This document shows, piece by piece, positions 8,159 to 17,023 of a DNA stretch of 64,000 bases. Location of the stretch: positions 1-64,000 of the forward strand of contig NZ_JAIEUL010000011.1 of assembly GCF_019599185.1 (NCBI RefSeq), written 5' to 3'. The notes under the pieces were generated by a model. The model ran no database searches and was not told the DNA's origin. It was given only the letters and a program-made list of their open reading frames with translations. The stretch comes from Cryobacterium inferilacus. GTDB lineage: Bacteria > Actinomycetota > Actinomycetes > Actinomycetales > Microbacteriaceae. The stretch's first letter is position 1. Every line of letters begins with the position of its first letter. The position numbers and the translations under genes were made by a program.

Positions 8159-8797
8159 ATGGTCACCACGATCGGCATCCTCGGGGCGGGCCGCGTCGGC
8201 TCCGCCATCGCCCGCACCGCACTCAAGGCCGGCTACGCCGTGCACATCGCCGGCTCCGGGCCGGCCGCCGACATCGAACTGATCGTCGACATCGTCATCC
8301 CCGGCGCCGTGCCGATGACGGCCGCGGAGGTCGCAGCGTCCTCCGACCTCGTCGTGCTGGCCGTGCCGATGCACAAGTTCCGCTCGGTCGACCCCGCCAC
8401 CCTGGCCGGCCGCATCGTGATCGACACCATGAACTACTGGCAGCCCATCGACGGCGAGCTCGACGAGATCGCCGCAGACCCCCGCGGCAGCAGCGAGGTC
8501 GTCGCCGACTACTTCGCCGATGCCCGCCTGGTGAAGACGCTCAACCACATCGGCTACCACGACCTCGAGACGGATGCCCGGCCGGCCGGCCACCCCGAGC
8601 GGCACGCCCTGGCCATCGCCGGCGACGCGGATGCCGCGGCCGTGGTCGCCGAGGTCATCAACCGCTTCGGCTTCGACCCGGTGCTCGCCGGCCCGTTGGC
8701 ATCCGGTGTCGCGTTCGAGCCGGGCTCGCCCGTCTTCGGCGGCCGGCACACCGCGGCCGAGCTCGCCGCCGAGCTGGAGCCGGCCGAGGCCGCCTAG
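8159..8797 (+). CDS. NADPH-dependent F420 reductase-like oxidoreductase
   Basis: A 212-residue Rossmann protein opening with the dinucleotide motif GILGAGRVGSAIA, then a beta-alpha fold typical of the Fno/NpdG and 'NAD(P)-binding' group. ATG 8159 follows AGAAAGG. It heads a two-gene unit with the LLM flavin oxidoreductase 43 bases downstream and faces an HxlR regulator. A role in passing electrons between NADPH and F420 or a flavin is plausible. Whether this organism uses F420 cannot be told from the window, so the substrate is open. Confidence 0.75.
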   Translation: MVTTIGILGAGRVGSAIARTALKAGYAVHIAGSGPAADIELIVDIVIPGAVPMTAAEVAASSDLVVLAVPMHKFRSVDPATLAGRIVIDTMNYWQPIDGELDEIAADPRGSSEVVADYFADARLVKTLNHIGYHDLETDARPAGHPERHALAIAGDADAAAVVAEVINRFGFDPVLAGPLASGVAFEPGSPVFGGRHTAAELAAELEPAEAA

Positions 8798-8840
8798 CCC
8801 CGCTCAGACTCGCTCCACCCACCAGACAGAGGACAGAACC

Positions 8841-9881
8841 ATGGAAATCGGCGCCTACAGCTTCGGCGACACCCCGTTGAACCCCGACGGCTCCCCGCGC
8901 AGCACGGCGGAGGGCATCCGCAACCTCTTTGACGCCATCGTCGTCGCCGACAAGGCCGGCCTGGACTACTTCGGTATCGGCGAGCACCACACCGTGAGCA
9001 TGCCGGCGTCCTCCCCCGGGGCCCTGATCAGCGCCGCCGCCGCCGCGACCGGCCAGATCATTCTCGGCAGCGCCGCGAGCGTCATCAGCACGGATGACCC
9101 GGTGCGGGTCTTCCAGCAGCTCGCCACCGCCGATGCGATCTCCGGTGGCGGCCGGGTGGAGATCACCGCCGGTCGGGGGTCATCCGTGGAGACCTTCCCG
9201 CTGTTCGGCTACGACCTGGCCGACTACGACCGGCTCTACGCCGAGAAGCTCGACCTGCTGATGACCATCAACGACAGCGCGACCGAGAACGTGACCTGGT
9301 CGGGCACGGTGCGGCCGACGCTCGACGACCTGGCCGTGGTGCCCCGCCCTGTCGCCGGTCGCCTGCCGATCTGGTTGGCCACCGGCGGCAACGCGGCCTC
9401 GTCGGCCCGGGCCGGCAAGCTCGGCCTTCCGGTCTCGTACGGCATCATCGGCGGCGAGCCGCACCGGTTCGCCCCGCTCACCGAGCTGTACCGCCGGTCG
9501 GCCGCGCAGGCCGGTCACACCGAGAACATCAAGGTGTCGGTAGCTACGTTCGGGCTGGTGGCGCCCACGAAGAAGGAGGCCCTGGAGCGCTTCTACCCCG
9601 GCTGGCACAGCCTCAACGTGGAGATGGGCCGGCTGCGCGGCTGGGGCGCCCCCGATCGCCGGCAGTTCGACGCCCAGGCTGCCGCGCCCGGCGCCTACTA
9701 CGTGGGCGACCCCGACGACGTCGCCGAGCGCATCGTGCACCTGCACGGCTACCTCGGTCACATGCGGCACTTCCTGCAGGGCGACTTCGGCGGCCTGCCC
9801 ACCGAGCACCTGCACGAGTCGCTCACCCTGCTGGCCACCGAGGTGAAGCCGCGCGTGGCGCGGCTCCTCGCCGCCAAGTAA
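8841..9881 (+). CDS. LLM-class flavin-dependent oxidoreductase
   Basis: A 346-residue luciferase-like TIM barrel. Family features include the N-terminal GAYSFGD strand, FGIGEHHTVSMPASSP, the segment ILGSAASVISTDDPVRVFQQLATAD, GRVEITAGRGS for flavin phosphate binding, and a C-terminal DPDDVAERI. The start is ATG 8841 behind GAGGA. It probably reduces or oxygenates a small molecule with FMN or F420. It shares a transcription unit with the reductase upstream, which may supply its reduced cofactor, and HxlR may induce both under electrophile stress. The substrate is unknown. Confidence 0.85.
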   Translation: MEIGAYSFGDTPLNPDGSPRSTAEGIRNLFDAIVVADKAGLDYFGIGEHHTVSMPASSPGALISAAAAATGQIILGSAASVISTDDPVRVFQQLATADAISGGGRVEITAGRGSSVETFPLFGYDLADYDRLYAEKLDLLMTINDSATENVTWSGTVRPTLDDLAVVPRPVAGRLPIWLATGGNAASSARAGKLGLPVSYGIIGGEPHRFAPLTELYRRSAAQAGHTENIKVSVATFGLVAPTKKEALERFYPGWHSLNVEMGRLRGWGAPDRRQFDAQAAAPGAYYVGDPDDVAERIVHLHGYLGHMRHFLQGDFGGLPTEHLHESLTLLATEVKPRVARLLAAK

Positions 9882-9980
9882 CCCAGGCCAGGCTCGCCGG
9901 GCGAGCTCGCTGCGGCGCGGATGCCTCGCCCGTGCAGCGCGCGCGGGCACCACTCGGGAGGTGCGCGGGTGGCGCGCCGC

Positions 9981-10025
9981 TTCGCGGGTGGCGTGCCGCC
10001 CGCGAAGCGGCGCCTGACCCGCGAA
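9981..10025. repeat. Dispersed palindromic repeat, type B copy 1
   Basis: A 45-base unit beginning TTCGCGGGTGGCGTGCC and containing an internal inverted repeat (TTCGCGGG ... CCCGCGAA) plus a third CCCGCGAA at its end. It matches 41 of 45 bases at 33117-33161. It lies between the LLM oxidoreductase and the hydrolase gene. The family is probably a REP-like intergenic element. Confidence 0.7.
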
Positions 10026-10096
10026 GCGGCTGCCGACCCCACGAGAACGCGGTGGGGCGTGGCCCCGCCGGCGGCACCCGCGGGTACGGTGGGGCC

Positions 10097-10960
10097 ATGA
10101 CGGATGCGGCACTAATCGGCTCGGTGAGCGCACCCGACCTGCACGTGATGACCTACAACATCCGGCGCAAGCTGCCCACGCTGCGCCCGGACAGCCCCGA
10201 CCGGTGGGACACGCGCAAACGGCTGCTGCAGCGGCTGCTCGCGGCCGAGCAGCCCACCCTGCTGGGGGCGCAGGAGGCGCTGGCCGAGCAAATCGACGTC
10301 GTCGCCGCCGCCCTCGGGCCGCACTACAGTTGGGTCGGGCACGGCCGCCATGCCGACAGGAGCGACGAGCACAACCCGATCTTCTACGACACCCGCCGCC
10401 TGCAGCTCACCGACTGGCGCCAGTGGGCGCTCTCGAGCACGCCGGAGGCACCGGGGTCGAGGTCCTGGGGCAACCTCGTGCGCCGGGTGGCGGTGTCGGC
10501 GGACTTCATCGACACGGCCACCGGCATCCGAGTGCTGGCGTTCAACACCCACTTCGACCACCTGTCCTGGCGGTCCAGGTTGAAGGCAGCCACGTTCCTG
10601 CTCGACCGGGTGCGCACCGCCCGCGCCGCTGAGCCGGATGCCGCGGTGGTCGTCACCGGCGACTTCAACGCCTCGGCCGATTCGGCGGTGTACCGCCGCC
10701 TCACCGAGGAGGGCTTGTTGCGGGACACCTGGACGGCCGCGACCACCCAGCTGACGCCGCAGTGGGGCACCATCTCGCACTACAAGCAACGCCGCCGCGG
10801 CGGGGCCCGCATCGACTTTGTGCTGGTCGGGCCGGGTATCGACGTGAGCAGCGTCGGCATCAATGCCGCCAGGTACGCCGGCAGGGCCGCATCCGACCAT
10901 GAACCGGTGCAGGCCGTTCTGCGCCCGATGCCCTCGCCGACCGACGGGCAATCCGGTTAG
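10097..10960 (+). CDS. Endonuclease/exonuclease/phosphatase family protein
   Basis: A 287-residue metal-dependent phosphohydrolase of the EEP (DNase I-like) fold. Visible landmarks are MTYNIRR (Asn), GAQEALAEQ (metal-binding Glu), FNTHFDH, VVTGDFNAS (Asp/Asn pair) and the C-terminal ASDHEPVQA (catalytic Asp-His). ATG 10097 follows GGTGGGG. There is no signal peptide. Relatives cleave DNA, sphingomyelin, inositol phosphates or other phosphodiesters, and the sequence does not show which applies. It is followed closely by a membrane protein gene. Confidence 0.85.
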   Translation: MTDAALIGSVSAPDLHVMTYNIRRKLPTLRPDSPDRWDTRKRLLQRLLAAEQPTLLGAQEALAEQIDVVAAALGPHYSWVGHGRHADRSDEHNPIFYDTRRLQLTDWRQWALSSTPEAPGSRSWGNLVRRVAVSADFIDTATGIRVLAFNTHFDHLSWRSRLKAATFLLDRVRTARAAEPDAAVVVTGDFNASADSAVYRRLTEEGLLRDTWTAATTQLTPQWGTISHYKQRRRGGARIDFVLVGPGIDVSSVGINAARYAGRAASDHEPVQAVLRPMPSPTDGQSG

Positions 10961-10969
10961 GGTGCTGGC

Positions 10970-11581
10970 ATGATCTCCGGGCTGCGTCGGCCCTCCGGGG
11001 CTGCAGAGGTGCTCGCCGACGCGCTCCGGGCCGTGGCGTTGGTGGGCATTGTCGTCGCCGGCGTCGGCTGGGGGCCGCTCTCCGGGGTCAGTCTCGCGCT
11101 CGTGGCCGGCGGGATGCTGCTCCCCCGGCTCCTGGGCCTGCGGCCGAGCGTGGACATCGCGTTCGGCATCGTGGTGCTCGTGGCGGTGTGGAGCAGCGTG
11201 TTGGACATCTACCTGACCACCAGGTGGTGGGACCTGCCGATGCACTTCCTGACGAACGGTCTGTGCGCCGCGCTGCTCTACATCGTGTTCGTGCAGCTCG
11301 GGGTGCTGGCCGACGCCGAGACACTTCCCCGGCCGCTGGTGACCACCGCTGTCGTGACCCTGGCGCTGGGCATGGCCCTCGGCGTTGTGTGGGAGGTGTT
11401 CGAGTGGGTCGGGCACAACTTCATCGACAACGCGATCTTCGTCGGCTACGACGACTCCATCGGCGACATGGTCTGGGGTGCCGCGGGCGCACTGCTCGCG
11501 GGCTGCCTGATGCGCCATCTGGCCGGCCCGTCCACTGCCGCCGCACGGTGCGACAACATATTGCTCAGCGACGAGGCCTGA
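10970..11581 (+). CDS. Integral membrane protein, DUF2238/YjdF-like
   Basis: A 203-residue membrane protein with about five hydrophobic helices. Conserved polar features lie near the membrane face: RWWDLPMHFLTNG, WEVFEWVGHNFIDNAIFVGYDD and SIGDMVWGAAGALLAG. This arrangement of a glutamate/histidine cluster followed by DxxxD resembles the DUF2238 family as I remember it. ATG 10970 starts nine bases after the hydrolase stop, so co-transcription is likely. The function is unknown. Confidence 0.65.
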   Translation: MISGLRRPSGAAEVLADALRAVALVGIVVAGVGWGPLSGVSLALVAGGMLLPRLLGLRPSVDIAFGIVVLVAVWSSVLDIYLTTRWWDLPMHFLTNGLCAALLYIVFVQLGVLADAETLPRPLVTTAVVTLALGMALGVVWEVFEWVGHNFIDNAIFVGYDDSIGDMVWGAAGALLAGCLMRHLAGPSTAAARCDNILLSDEA

Positions 11582-11638
11582 CCGGAGCGCTGCCGACTCC
11601 CGTCTCTCGTGTCGCCCCCCCTTGTATCGGACCCTTTG

Positions 11639-11651
11639 TATCTGATAGATA
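11639..11651 (+). promoter_or_regulatory. Palindrome upstream of padR-type gene
   Basis: TATCT-GAT-AGATA is a perfect palindrome. TTGTATC occurs twice just before it (11622-11628 and 11636-11642). The AT-rich block sits 28 bases before the regulator start and probably holds its promoter and its own binding site. Confidence 0.45.
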
Positions 11652-11678
11652 TAGCTGTGAGTGAGAGCGAGGGTACGG

Positions 11679-12233
11679 ATGGCGGTGTCAGAACAGACCC
11701 GTATGGCCGTCCTCGGCGGGCTGAGCATCACGCCGATGACGGGTTATGCCCTGCGCGAGCAGATCCGCGACACCCTCGGGCACTTCTGGGCGGAGAGCTT
11801 CGGCCAGATCTACCCAGCGCTCTCGGCCCTGGAGCGCGAGGGCCTGATCGAGCGTCAGCCCGCCGCGCGAGCGGGTTCGTCCACCTTTGCGATCACGCCG
11901 GCGGGCAGCATCCGGTTGCGCGAACTGCTCTCAGAGGCCCCACAGCCCGCCCAACCGCGCAACGGCCTGCTGCTGCGGCTGTTCTTCGGGCGGCAGCTGG
12001 GCGAGGCGGCCTGCCGGGCGTTGGTGCAGGATGCCCGCGCCCGCGCCGAGACCGACCTCGCCCGGATGCGCGGCCTCCGCGCCGAGCTGCGGGGCGATAT
12101 CGGCCCGGATGCGCCGTTCATCCTGCTCACCGTGCTGGCCGGGGAGCACTCCGCGCGAGCCTCGATCGCGTGGGCGGAGGAGGCCACCCGGCTTCTGGAC
12201 GGCCTGGTCGCCGCGGAACCGGAGCCCTCGTGA
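11679..12233 (+). CDS. PadR-family transcriptional regulator
   Basis: A 184-residue regulator. The N-terminal PadR winged helix is clear (LGGLSITPMTGYALREQIRDTLG, then FGQIYPALSALEREGLIE), followed by the long C-terminal dimerisation helices. ATG 11679 lies behind GAGCGAGGG; an upstream in-frame GTG at 11661 has no ribosome site. Its stop overlaps the start of a small membrane protein, a coupling common for PadR repressors and the membrane or transport protein they control. The inducer is unknown. Confidence 0.88.
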   Translation: MAVSEQTRMAVLGGLSITPMTGYALREQIRDTLGHFWAESFGQIYPALSALEREGLIERQPAARAGSSTFAITPAGSIRLRELLSEAPQPAQPRNGLLLRLFFGRQLGEAACRALVQDARARAETDLARMRGLRAELRGDIGPDAPFILLTVLAGEHSARASIAWAEEATRLLDGLVAAEPEPS

Positions 12234-12622
12234 GCGCGGGCCTGGTCACAGCGGCCTCGATCGTTTTCTGTGTGCTCATGGTCGCATTGATCGTCTTCCA
12301 GGCCGCGCTCATCGCCGGGGCGCCGCTGGGGCACCTCGCCTGGGGCGGCCAGGACCGGGTGCTGCCCATTCAGAAACGTCTGGGCAGCGCCGTCTCGATC
12401 GGGCTGTACCTGGTGTTCGGCGTGGTGGTGCTGCAGCGAGCCGGGTTGGCCGACGTGATCCCCTGGCCGGGGTTCGTCGGCGTCGCCATCTGGGTGCTCG
12501 CCGGCTATTTCGCGCTCGGCATCGTGCTGAACGGCATGTCCAGGTCGAGGCCGGAGCGGTGGACGATGGCGCCGCTGTGCGCGGTGCTTGCGGGCCTCAC
12601 GGTGATCGTGGCTCTGGGCTGA
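12230..12622 (+). CDS. Small four-helix membrane protein
   Basis: A 130-residue protein with four hydrophobic helices and short loops. I do not recognise the family. GTG 12230 overlaps the PadR stop codon (GTGA), so it is translationally coupled and probably the regulated partner. Its last 26 bases overlap the end of the converging thiamin gene on the other strand. Confidence 0.75.
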   Translation: MSAGLVTAASIVFCVLMVALIVFQAALIAGAPLGHLAWGGQDRVLPIQKRLGSAVSIGLYLVFGVVVLQRAGLADVIPWPGFVGVAIWVLAGYFALGIVLNGMSRSRPERWTMAPLCAVLAGLTVIVALG

Positions 12623-14123
12623 GGTCGGCTCGCAGGGGCGCGGCGAAGAACTCCCGCTCGTGCCCGGCCGAGGCGCGAAAGGCCAGCGCCATGCGGCGCC
12701 GGGCCGGTTCGTTCGCGGCTGAGGCCGCCCCTGTGACGATCTCGATCGCGCGGGCCGTCGACGCGGCGAACGCCTCGTCCGCGTAGGTGTCCAGCCAGCT
12801 GCGGTACGGATGCTCCGCGTGCGACAGCGGATGCAGCCGCGCGCCGACATCCTGGTACATCCAGAAGCAGGGCAGCAGCGCCGCGACGAGCACGCCGTAG
12901 TCGCCGCTCGCGCCGGCGGCGGCCAGATGGTTGAGGTAGGCCGTGGTCGCCCCGCTGGGCCGCACGTCGGCCAGGTTCTCCTCGTCGATCCAGCCGGTGT
13001 GCAGGGCGAGTTCGGCGGCGATCGCACCGTGCGCGCTGGCCGCCCAGAACGCCTGCTCGGCGCTGGTCGGGGCGAGCCGGCTCGCGATGGCCAGCATCCG
13101 GGCGTACTCGCGCAGGTACAGCGCGTCCTGCTCGAGGTACCAGAGGAACACCTCCCGGTTGAGTGAACCGTCACCCAACCGCCGAACGAACTGCAGCTCG
13201 TCGGTCTCGCTGCGGATGTCGCCGATGTCGTGCCACCACGACCGGGCGACCTGCGCCGGGGTGGGGTGGGTCTGCAGACCGCCGCGCTGCCAGAGGCCGG
13301 CGAAGTGCTGGATCGGACCGTGCCCCGTGCCCACATCGAGGTCGTCGGAGTGGGCGATGCTCTCGGTCAACCAGAGTTTCGCTTCGGCGACCGCGTCACC
13401 CCAGTCCGCCAGGGTCGGTTCGGCCCCGCCCGCCAGGGCCACCACCCGTGTGGCGACCGCAGAGGAGAAGGAACATCCGGTTCCGTGGGTGTTGACGGTG
13501 TCGATCCGCAGCCCGGGAAATTCCCGCACGGTGTGGGCGTCGACGAGCGCATCCGGCACGGCATCACCGGCCAGGTGCCCGCCCTTGGCCAGCACCAGCA
13601 CCCCGTACGTGTCGGCGACCTGCCTGGCCTGGCGCAGTACCTCGGCCCAGCTGCCGGCCACGGCTTCCCCGGCGAGAACGGCGAGCTCAGGGATGTTGGG
13701 CGTGACCACGTGCACCACGCTCAGCAGCTCGCGCAGGGCCTGTTCGGCATCCGTCGTCAGCAGCCGGTCGCCGCTGGTGGCGATCATGACGGGATCGAGC
13801 ACCACGATCGGGGGTGCAACCTGGGCCAGCCACTCGCCGACGGCACGGGTGACATCGACGTCGGCGAGCATGCCGATCTTGACGGCATCGATCCGCACGT
13901 CATCGCTGACGGCGATCAGTTGGTCGCGCAGGAAGGCCACCGGCGGCACGTGCACCGAGCGCACGCCATGGGTGTTCTGCGCGACGAGCGCGGTGACCAC
14001 GGCCATGCCGTAGCCACCGTTGGCCGCGATGCTCTTGAGATCGGCCTGGATGCCCGCACCACCGGTGGGGTCGGTGCCGGCGATGCTCAGCACGCGCGGG
14101 ATGCGTGGGGTGGCGCCGGTCAT
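12597..14123 (-). CDS. thiD: Fused HMP-phosphate kinase / aminopyrimidine aminohydrolase (ThiD-TenA)
   Basis: A 508-residue bifunctional protein. Residues 1-265 are ThiD, with SIAGTDPTGGAGIQADLK at the start and the GTGC anion hole at 214-217; it phosphorylates hydroxymethylpyrimidine and its phosphate. Residues about 290-505 are TenA, with candidate nucleophile Cys419 in LLPCFWMYQDVG; it salvages pyrimidine from degraded thiamin. ATG 14123 overlaps the thiE stop by four bases. It is the last gene of the riboswitch-controlled operon. The fusion joins salvage and phosphorylation of the same intermediate in one chain. Confidence 0.93.
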   Translation of the reverse strand: MTGATPRIPRVLSIAGTDPTGGAGIQADLKSIAANGGYGMAVVTALVAQNTHGVRSVHVPPVAFLRDQLIAVSDDVRIDAVKIGMLADVDVTRAVGEWLAQVAPPIVVLDPVMIATSGDRLLTTDAEQALRELLSVVHVVTPNIPELAVLAGEAVAGSWAEVLRQARQVADTYGVLVLAKGGHLAGDAVPDALVDAHTVREFPGLRIDTVNTHGTGCSFSSAVATRVVALAGGAEPTLADWGDAVAEAKLWLTESIAHSDDLDVGTGHGPIQHFAGLWQRGGLQTHPTPAQVARSWWHDIGDIRSETDELQFVRRLGDGSLNREVFLWYLEQDALYLREYARMLAIASRLAPTSAEQAFWAASAHGAIAAELALHTGWIDEENLADVRPSGATTAYLNHLAAAGASGDYGVLVAALLPCFWMYQDVGARLHPLSHAEHPYRSWLDTYADEAFAASTARAIEIVTGAASAANEPARRRMALAFRASAGHEREFFAAPLRADLSPEPRSP

Positions 14124-14797
14124 GCGCTCGCTCCCCACGCTGCTCGCAGCTCGCGGGCTGCCTGGTCGGGGTGCGGTGCCGCGCAGATCGCCGACACCAC
14201 GGCGGCGCCCGCGGCACCGCACTCGCGGAGGGCGGCCAGGTCGCGCAGGCCGACCCCGCCGATGGCCACGGCCGGAAGCGTGCTGACCCCGACCAGGCGG
14301 GCGAACTCGGCCAGCCCGAGGGCCGGCGGGGCATCGGTCTTGGTGCGGGTGGGGTGCAGTGCGCCGATGCCGACGTAGTCGATGAGGGCCGGGTCGTCGG
14401 CCGCTCGGCGCAACTGCGCATCCGTCGACGCGCTCAGCCCGATCACGGCGTCGAAGCCGACGAGGTCGCGCACGGCGCTGACGGGCAGGTCGGATTGCCC
14501 GACGTGCACCCCGGTCAACCGGCGGCCGGCGGCGCGGGCGGCCAGGAACACGTCGACCCGGTCGTTCACAATCAGCGCGACGGTGTCGGGCAGCTCGTCC
14601 GCGATGCGCAGCACGGTGTCGAGGAACTCCTGTGCGGAGGCGTGCTTCTCGCGCACCTGCACGGCGCTCACTCCCCCGGCGACGGCGTGGCGCACCACGT
14701 CGACGACGGTGTGCCCGGCCGCGGCGGCCTGGGCCGTGTCGGTGACCAGGTAGAGCGACAGGTCGATCGGAGCACGGTTCAGCGGAGCACCGTTCAT
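14120..14797 (-). CDS. thiE: Thiamin-phosphate synthase
   Basis: A 225-residue TIM barrel that joins HMP pyrophosphate and thiazole phosphate to give thiamin phosphate. Family motifs are [38 protein letters not shown], the phosphate-binding [18 protein letters not shown] (the family usually has GPxxxTxTK) and VAIGGVG. The start overlaps the thiM stop and the stop overlaps the ThiD-TenA start, each by four bases, so all three are coupled. Confidence 0.95.
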   Translation of the reverse strand: MNGAPLNRAPIDLSLYLVTDTAQAAAAGHTVVDVVRHAVAGGVSAVQVREKHASAQEFLDTVLRIADELPDTVALIVNDRVDVFLAARAAGRRLTGVHVGQSDLPVSAVRDLVGFDAVIGLSASTDAQLRRAADDPALIDYVGIGALHPTRTKTDAPPALGLAEFARLVGVSTLPAVAIGGVGLRDLAALRECGAAGAAVVSAICAAPHPDQAARELRAAWGASA

Positions 14798-15600
14798 CGG
14801 AGCACCGCCCGACGCTCGATGTCCTGCGCGTTGACGGTGGCCAGGGCGTCCACGAAGGCGACGGCGAAGCTGCCAGGTCCGGCGGCGGTCTCCGCCGCCA
14901 GCTCGGCCGCGACCGTGTACACCGTGGCCGCGGCCACCGTGCTGGCGAACCTGTCGTCGTCGACCGCGGCGAACGCGGCCATCACCGCGCCGAGGGCGCA
15001 GCCCCCGCCGGTGACCCGGGTGAGCAGCGGATGCCCGTTGTCGATGCGCACCAGCTGGCGGCCATCCGTGATGATGTCGACGGGACCGGAGATGGCGATC
15101 ACCCCGCCGGTCGACTCGGCGAGCGCGGTGGCCGCCGTGAGTGCGGCATCCACCTCGTCGGAGGAATCAACGCCGCGGCCGCCGGAACCGGCGCCGGCCA
15201 GCGCAATGATCTCGGAGGCATTGCCGCGCACCACGGTGGGCCGCAGGTCGCGCAGGGCGAACGCCAGCGGCGTGCGCACGGGCAGGAAGCCGACGGCCAC
15301 AGGGTCGAGCACCCACGGCGTCCCGGCCGCGTTCGCGGCGGGCACGGCCTCGACCATGGCGTCACGTTGCTCGGCCGTCGGGGTGCCGAGGTTGACCAGC
15401 AACCCGGATGCGATCGGCGCGAACGCACCCGCCTCGCGCGGGATGTCGACCATCGCCGGCGCCGCCCCGAGCGACAAAAGCACGTTCGCGGTGAAATTCA
15501 CCACGACGCTATTGGTGATGCACTGCACGAGCGGCGAGCGGGATCGCACCTCGTCTAGCGCTGAACAGGTGAATGAAATCAGGTCTTCTGGCGTGCGCAT
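14794..15600 (-). CDS. thiM: Hydroxyethylthiazole kinase
   Basis: A 268-residue ribokinase-like kinase that phosphorylates the thiazole moiety of thiamin for salvage. Motifs include [52 protein letters not shown] and the catalytic [10 protein letters not shown]. It is the first gene of thiM-thiE-thiD/tenA. A TPP riboswitch fills its leader and ends a few bases before ATG 15600, so its expression should fall when thiamin pyrophosphate is plentiful. No de novo thiazole or pyrimidine genes are in the window. Confidence 0.95.
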   Translation of the reverse strand: MRTPEDLISFTCSALDEVRSRSPLVQCITNSVVVNFTANVLLSLGAAPAMVDIPREAGAFAPIASGLLVNLGTPTAEQRDAMVEAVPAANAAGTPWVLDPVAVGFLPVRTPLAFALRDLRPTVVRGNASEIIALAGAGSGGRGVDSSDEVDAALTAATALAESTGGVIAISGPVDIITDGRQLVRIDNGHPLLTRVTGGGCALGAVMAAFAAVDDDRFASTVAAATVYTVAAELAAETAAGPGSFAVAFVDALATVNAQDIERRAVLR

Positions 15601-15605
15601 ATGCG

Positions 15606-15682
15606 CGACATCCCTTCGCTAGTACTAACTAGATCAGGTTCAACGGGTGTTATCTCAGCTCCAGATGGAGCACCCCGTGTCA
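15606..15682 (-). promoter_or_regulatory. TPP riboswitch (THI box)
   Basis: Read on the minus strand, this has the THI-box landmarks in order: CGGGGTGC, CTGAGA followed by ACACCC, TTGAACCTGATC and the closing GAAGGGATGTCG. The ribosome site of thiM (GAAGGGA, 15611-15617) is part of the 3' conserved strand, about ten bases before ATG 15600. Ligand binding would therefore block translation directly. Confidence 0.95.
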
Positions 15683-15822
15683 CTTGGCTTCTGTGCAGCG
15701 TAGTGGAAAGCGCGACGCAGATTCGCGCTCGAGAAACCCCAGACCCACGTGTGAGTCCCCGCCTGCCCGTGCGACGATAGAACAGCACCGCACCCGCCCG
15801 ATCGCCATCGAGAGGTGACCAG

Positions 15823-16920
15823 ATGTCCGGCACGGCCGTTGTCACCCCGATCGCCCCGCGCCTGCAGCGTGACCGGCTCGTGGTGCCCGATGTGGCCCGC
15901 GGCGTCGCGATCATGGCCATGCTCGTCGCCCACGCCGGCCCCATCATGGTCGACCAGCCCGCCGCCACGGCGTTCCTGCAGGGGCAACTCAACGACCTCG
16001 CGTCGCCGCTGTTCGCGGTGGCGATGGGTGCGGCCGCGGCAATCGTGCTGGCCAAGGCCGGCCCCACCGCATCCGCCCGGCTCACCGTGGTGCTGCAGAA
16101 CCTCATCCGCGGCGTGATCCTGGTGCTGCTCGGGGTGGTGCTGTCCACCTGGGGCAGCTGGATCGCCATCGTGCTCTCGTTCCTGGGCATCGTGCTGGCC
16201 ATCGGCACGCCGCTGGTGCTGCTCGGCACCCGGGCGCTGATCGCGGTAACGGCGGCGGTGCTGGTGCTCGGCGCCCCCCTGAACGAACTGGTGCTCACCG
16301 CCACCGGCCCGCTGATCACCTCCGGCGAGCGCGGCCCCACGAGCTTCCTGCTGGAGTGGCTCTTCCTCAGCCCGCACTACCGGGTGACCAACCTGCTGCC
16401 GTGGTTCCTGATCGGGGCGTTGTTGTTCCGCATCCGCTTCGGCGGCCGCCTGACCGGTTGGATCATGCTCGCGATCGCGGGGCCGGCCTGGCTGCTCGGG
16501 CCGCTCTGGCGCGGCGCCACCGGTGAGGAGTTCAGCGCGTCTGGCAGCTACCTCGACACCCTGCACGACGCCGGGCTGGTGCTGCTCACACTGGGGCTCA
16601 TCATTTTGCTCGCCTCGGTTCGGCAGCCAGGTGCCGCCCGGGTGATCCATGCCGGGTTCCTGCCGTTTCAGGCGATCGGGTCGATCTCCCTGTCGCTCTA
16701 CGTGTTCCAGGTGGGTGTGGTCGCGCTGATGGCCGACAACGGCATCCGCTACGGCACCACCGACCCGGTGGCTTGGCTGGTGCTCGTCGTCGGCGTGCCG
16801 TTGGTGGGGATCCTCTGGTGGCGGTTCGTGGGCAAGGGCCCGATCGAGTGGCTGATCGGCGTGGTGTCTGGCCGGTATCGCTTGCGCCGGGCGAGCGTCG
16901 GAGCCGACTCGGCCCGATAG
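15823..16920 (+). CDS. Multi-pass membrane protein, DUF418/DUF1624-like
   Basis: A 365-residue protein with about ten predicted membrane helices. The N-terminal DVARGVAIMAMLVAHA, with its Asp-Ala-Arg-Gly, resembles the opening of heparan-alpha-glucosaminide acetyltransferase-like and DUF418 proteins. The C terminus holds SISLSLYVFQ and a WWxxxGKGPIEWL segment also seen in DUF418. A role in acyl transfer across the membrane is possible but not shown. ATG 15823 follows GAGAGGTG. It is transcribed away from the thiamin operon and converges on the SDR gene. Confidence 0.75.
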   Translation: MSGTAVVTPIAPRLQRDRLVVPDVARGVAIMAMLVAHAGPIMVDQPAATAFLQGQLNDLASPLFAVAMGAAAAIVLAKAGPTASARLTVVLQNLIRGVILVLLGVVLSTWGSWIAIVLSFLGIVLAIGTPLVLLGTRALIAVTAAVLVLGAPLNELVLTATGPLITSGERGPTSFLLEWLFLSPHYRVTNLLPWFLIGALLFRIRFGGRLTGWIMLAIAGPAWLLGPLWRGATGEEFSASGSYLDTLHDAGLVLLTLGLIILLASVRQPGAARVIHAGFLPFQAIGSISLSLYVFQVGVVALMADNGIRYGTTDPVAWLVLVVGVPLVGILWWRFVGKGPIEWLIGVVSGRYRLRRASVGADSAR

Positions 16921-16953
16921 GCAGCGCGCCGAGTCACCGCGGCACCCCTCATC

Positions 16954-17001
16954 TGCGGACTTTGCACGGTTCTGGGGCCGGTGCACTATGCAAAGTCCGC
17001 A
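16954..17001. repeat. 13-bp inverted repeat between convergent genes
   Basis: TGCGGACTTTGCA (16954-16966) and TGCAAAGTCCGCA (16989-17001) are perfect complements around a 22-base GC-rich loop. It fills the gap between two convergent genes and could act as a bidirectional terminator, although no T tract follows. Its design (conserved arms, GC-rich centre) resembles the GCATAACTCC elements elsewhere in the window. Confidence 0.6.
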
Positions 17002-17023
17002 ACTGAGCGCTCGAATGCTCTGG

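Noticed and set aside
13230-14378. 382-codon open frame on the plus strand
   Set aside because: It is antisense to the riboswitch-controlled thiD/tenA and thiE genes.
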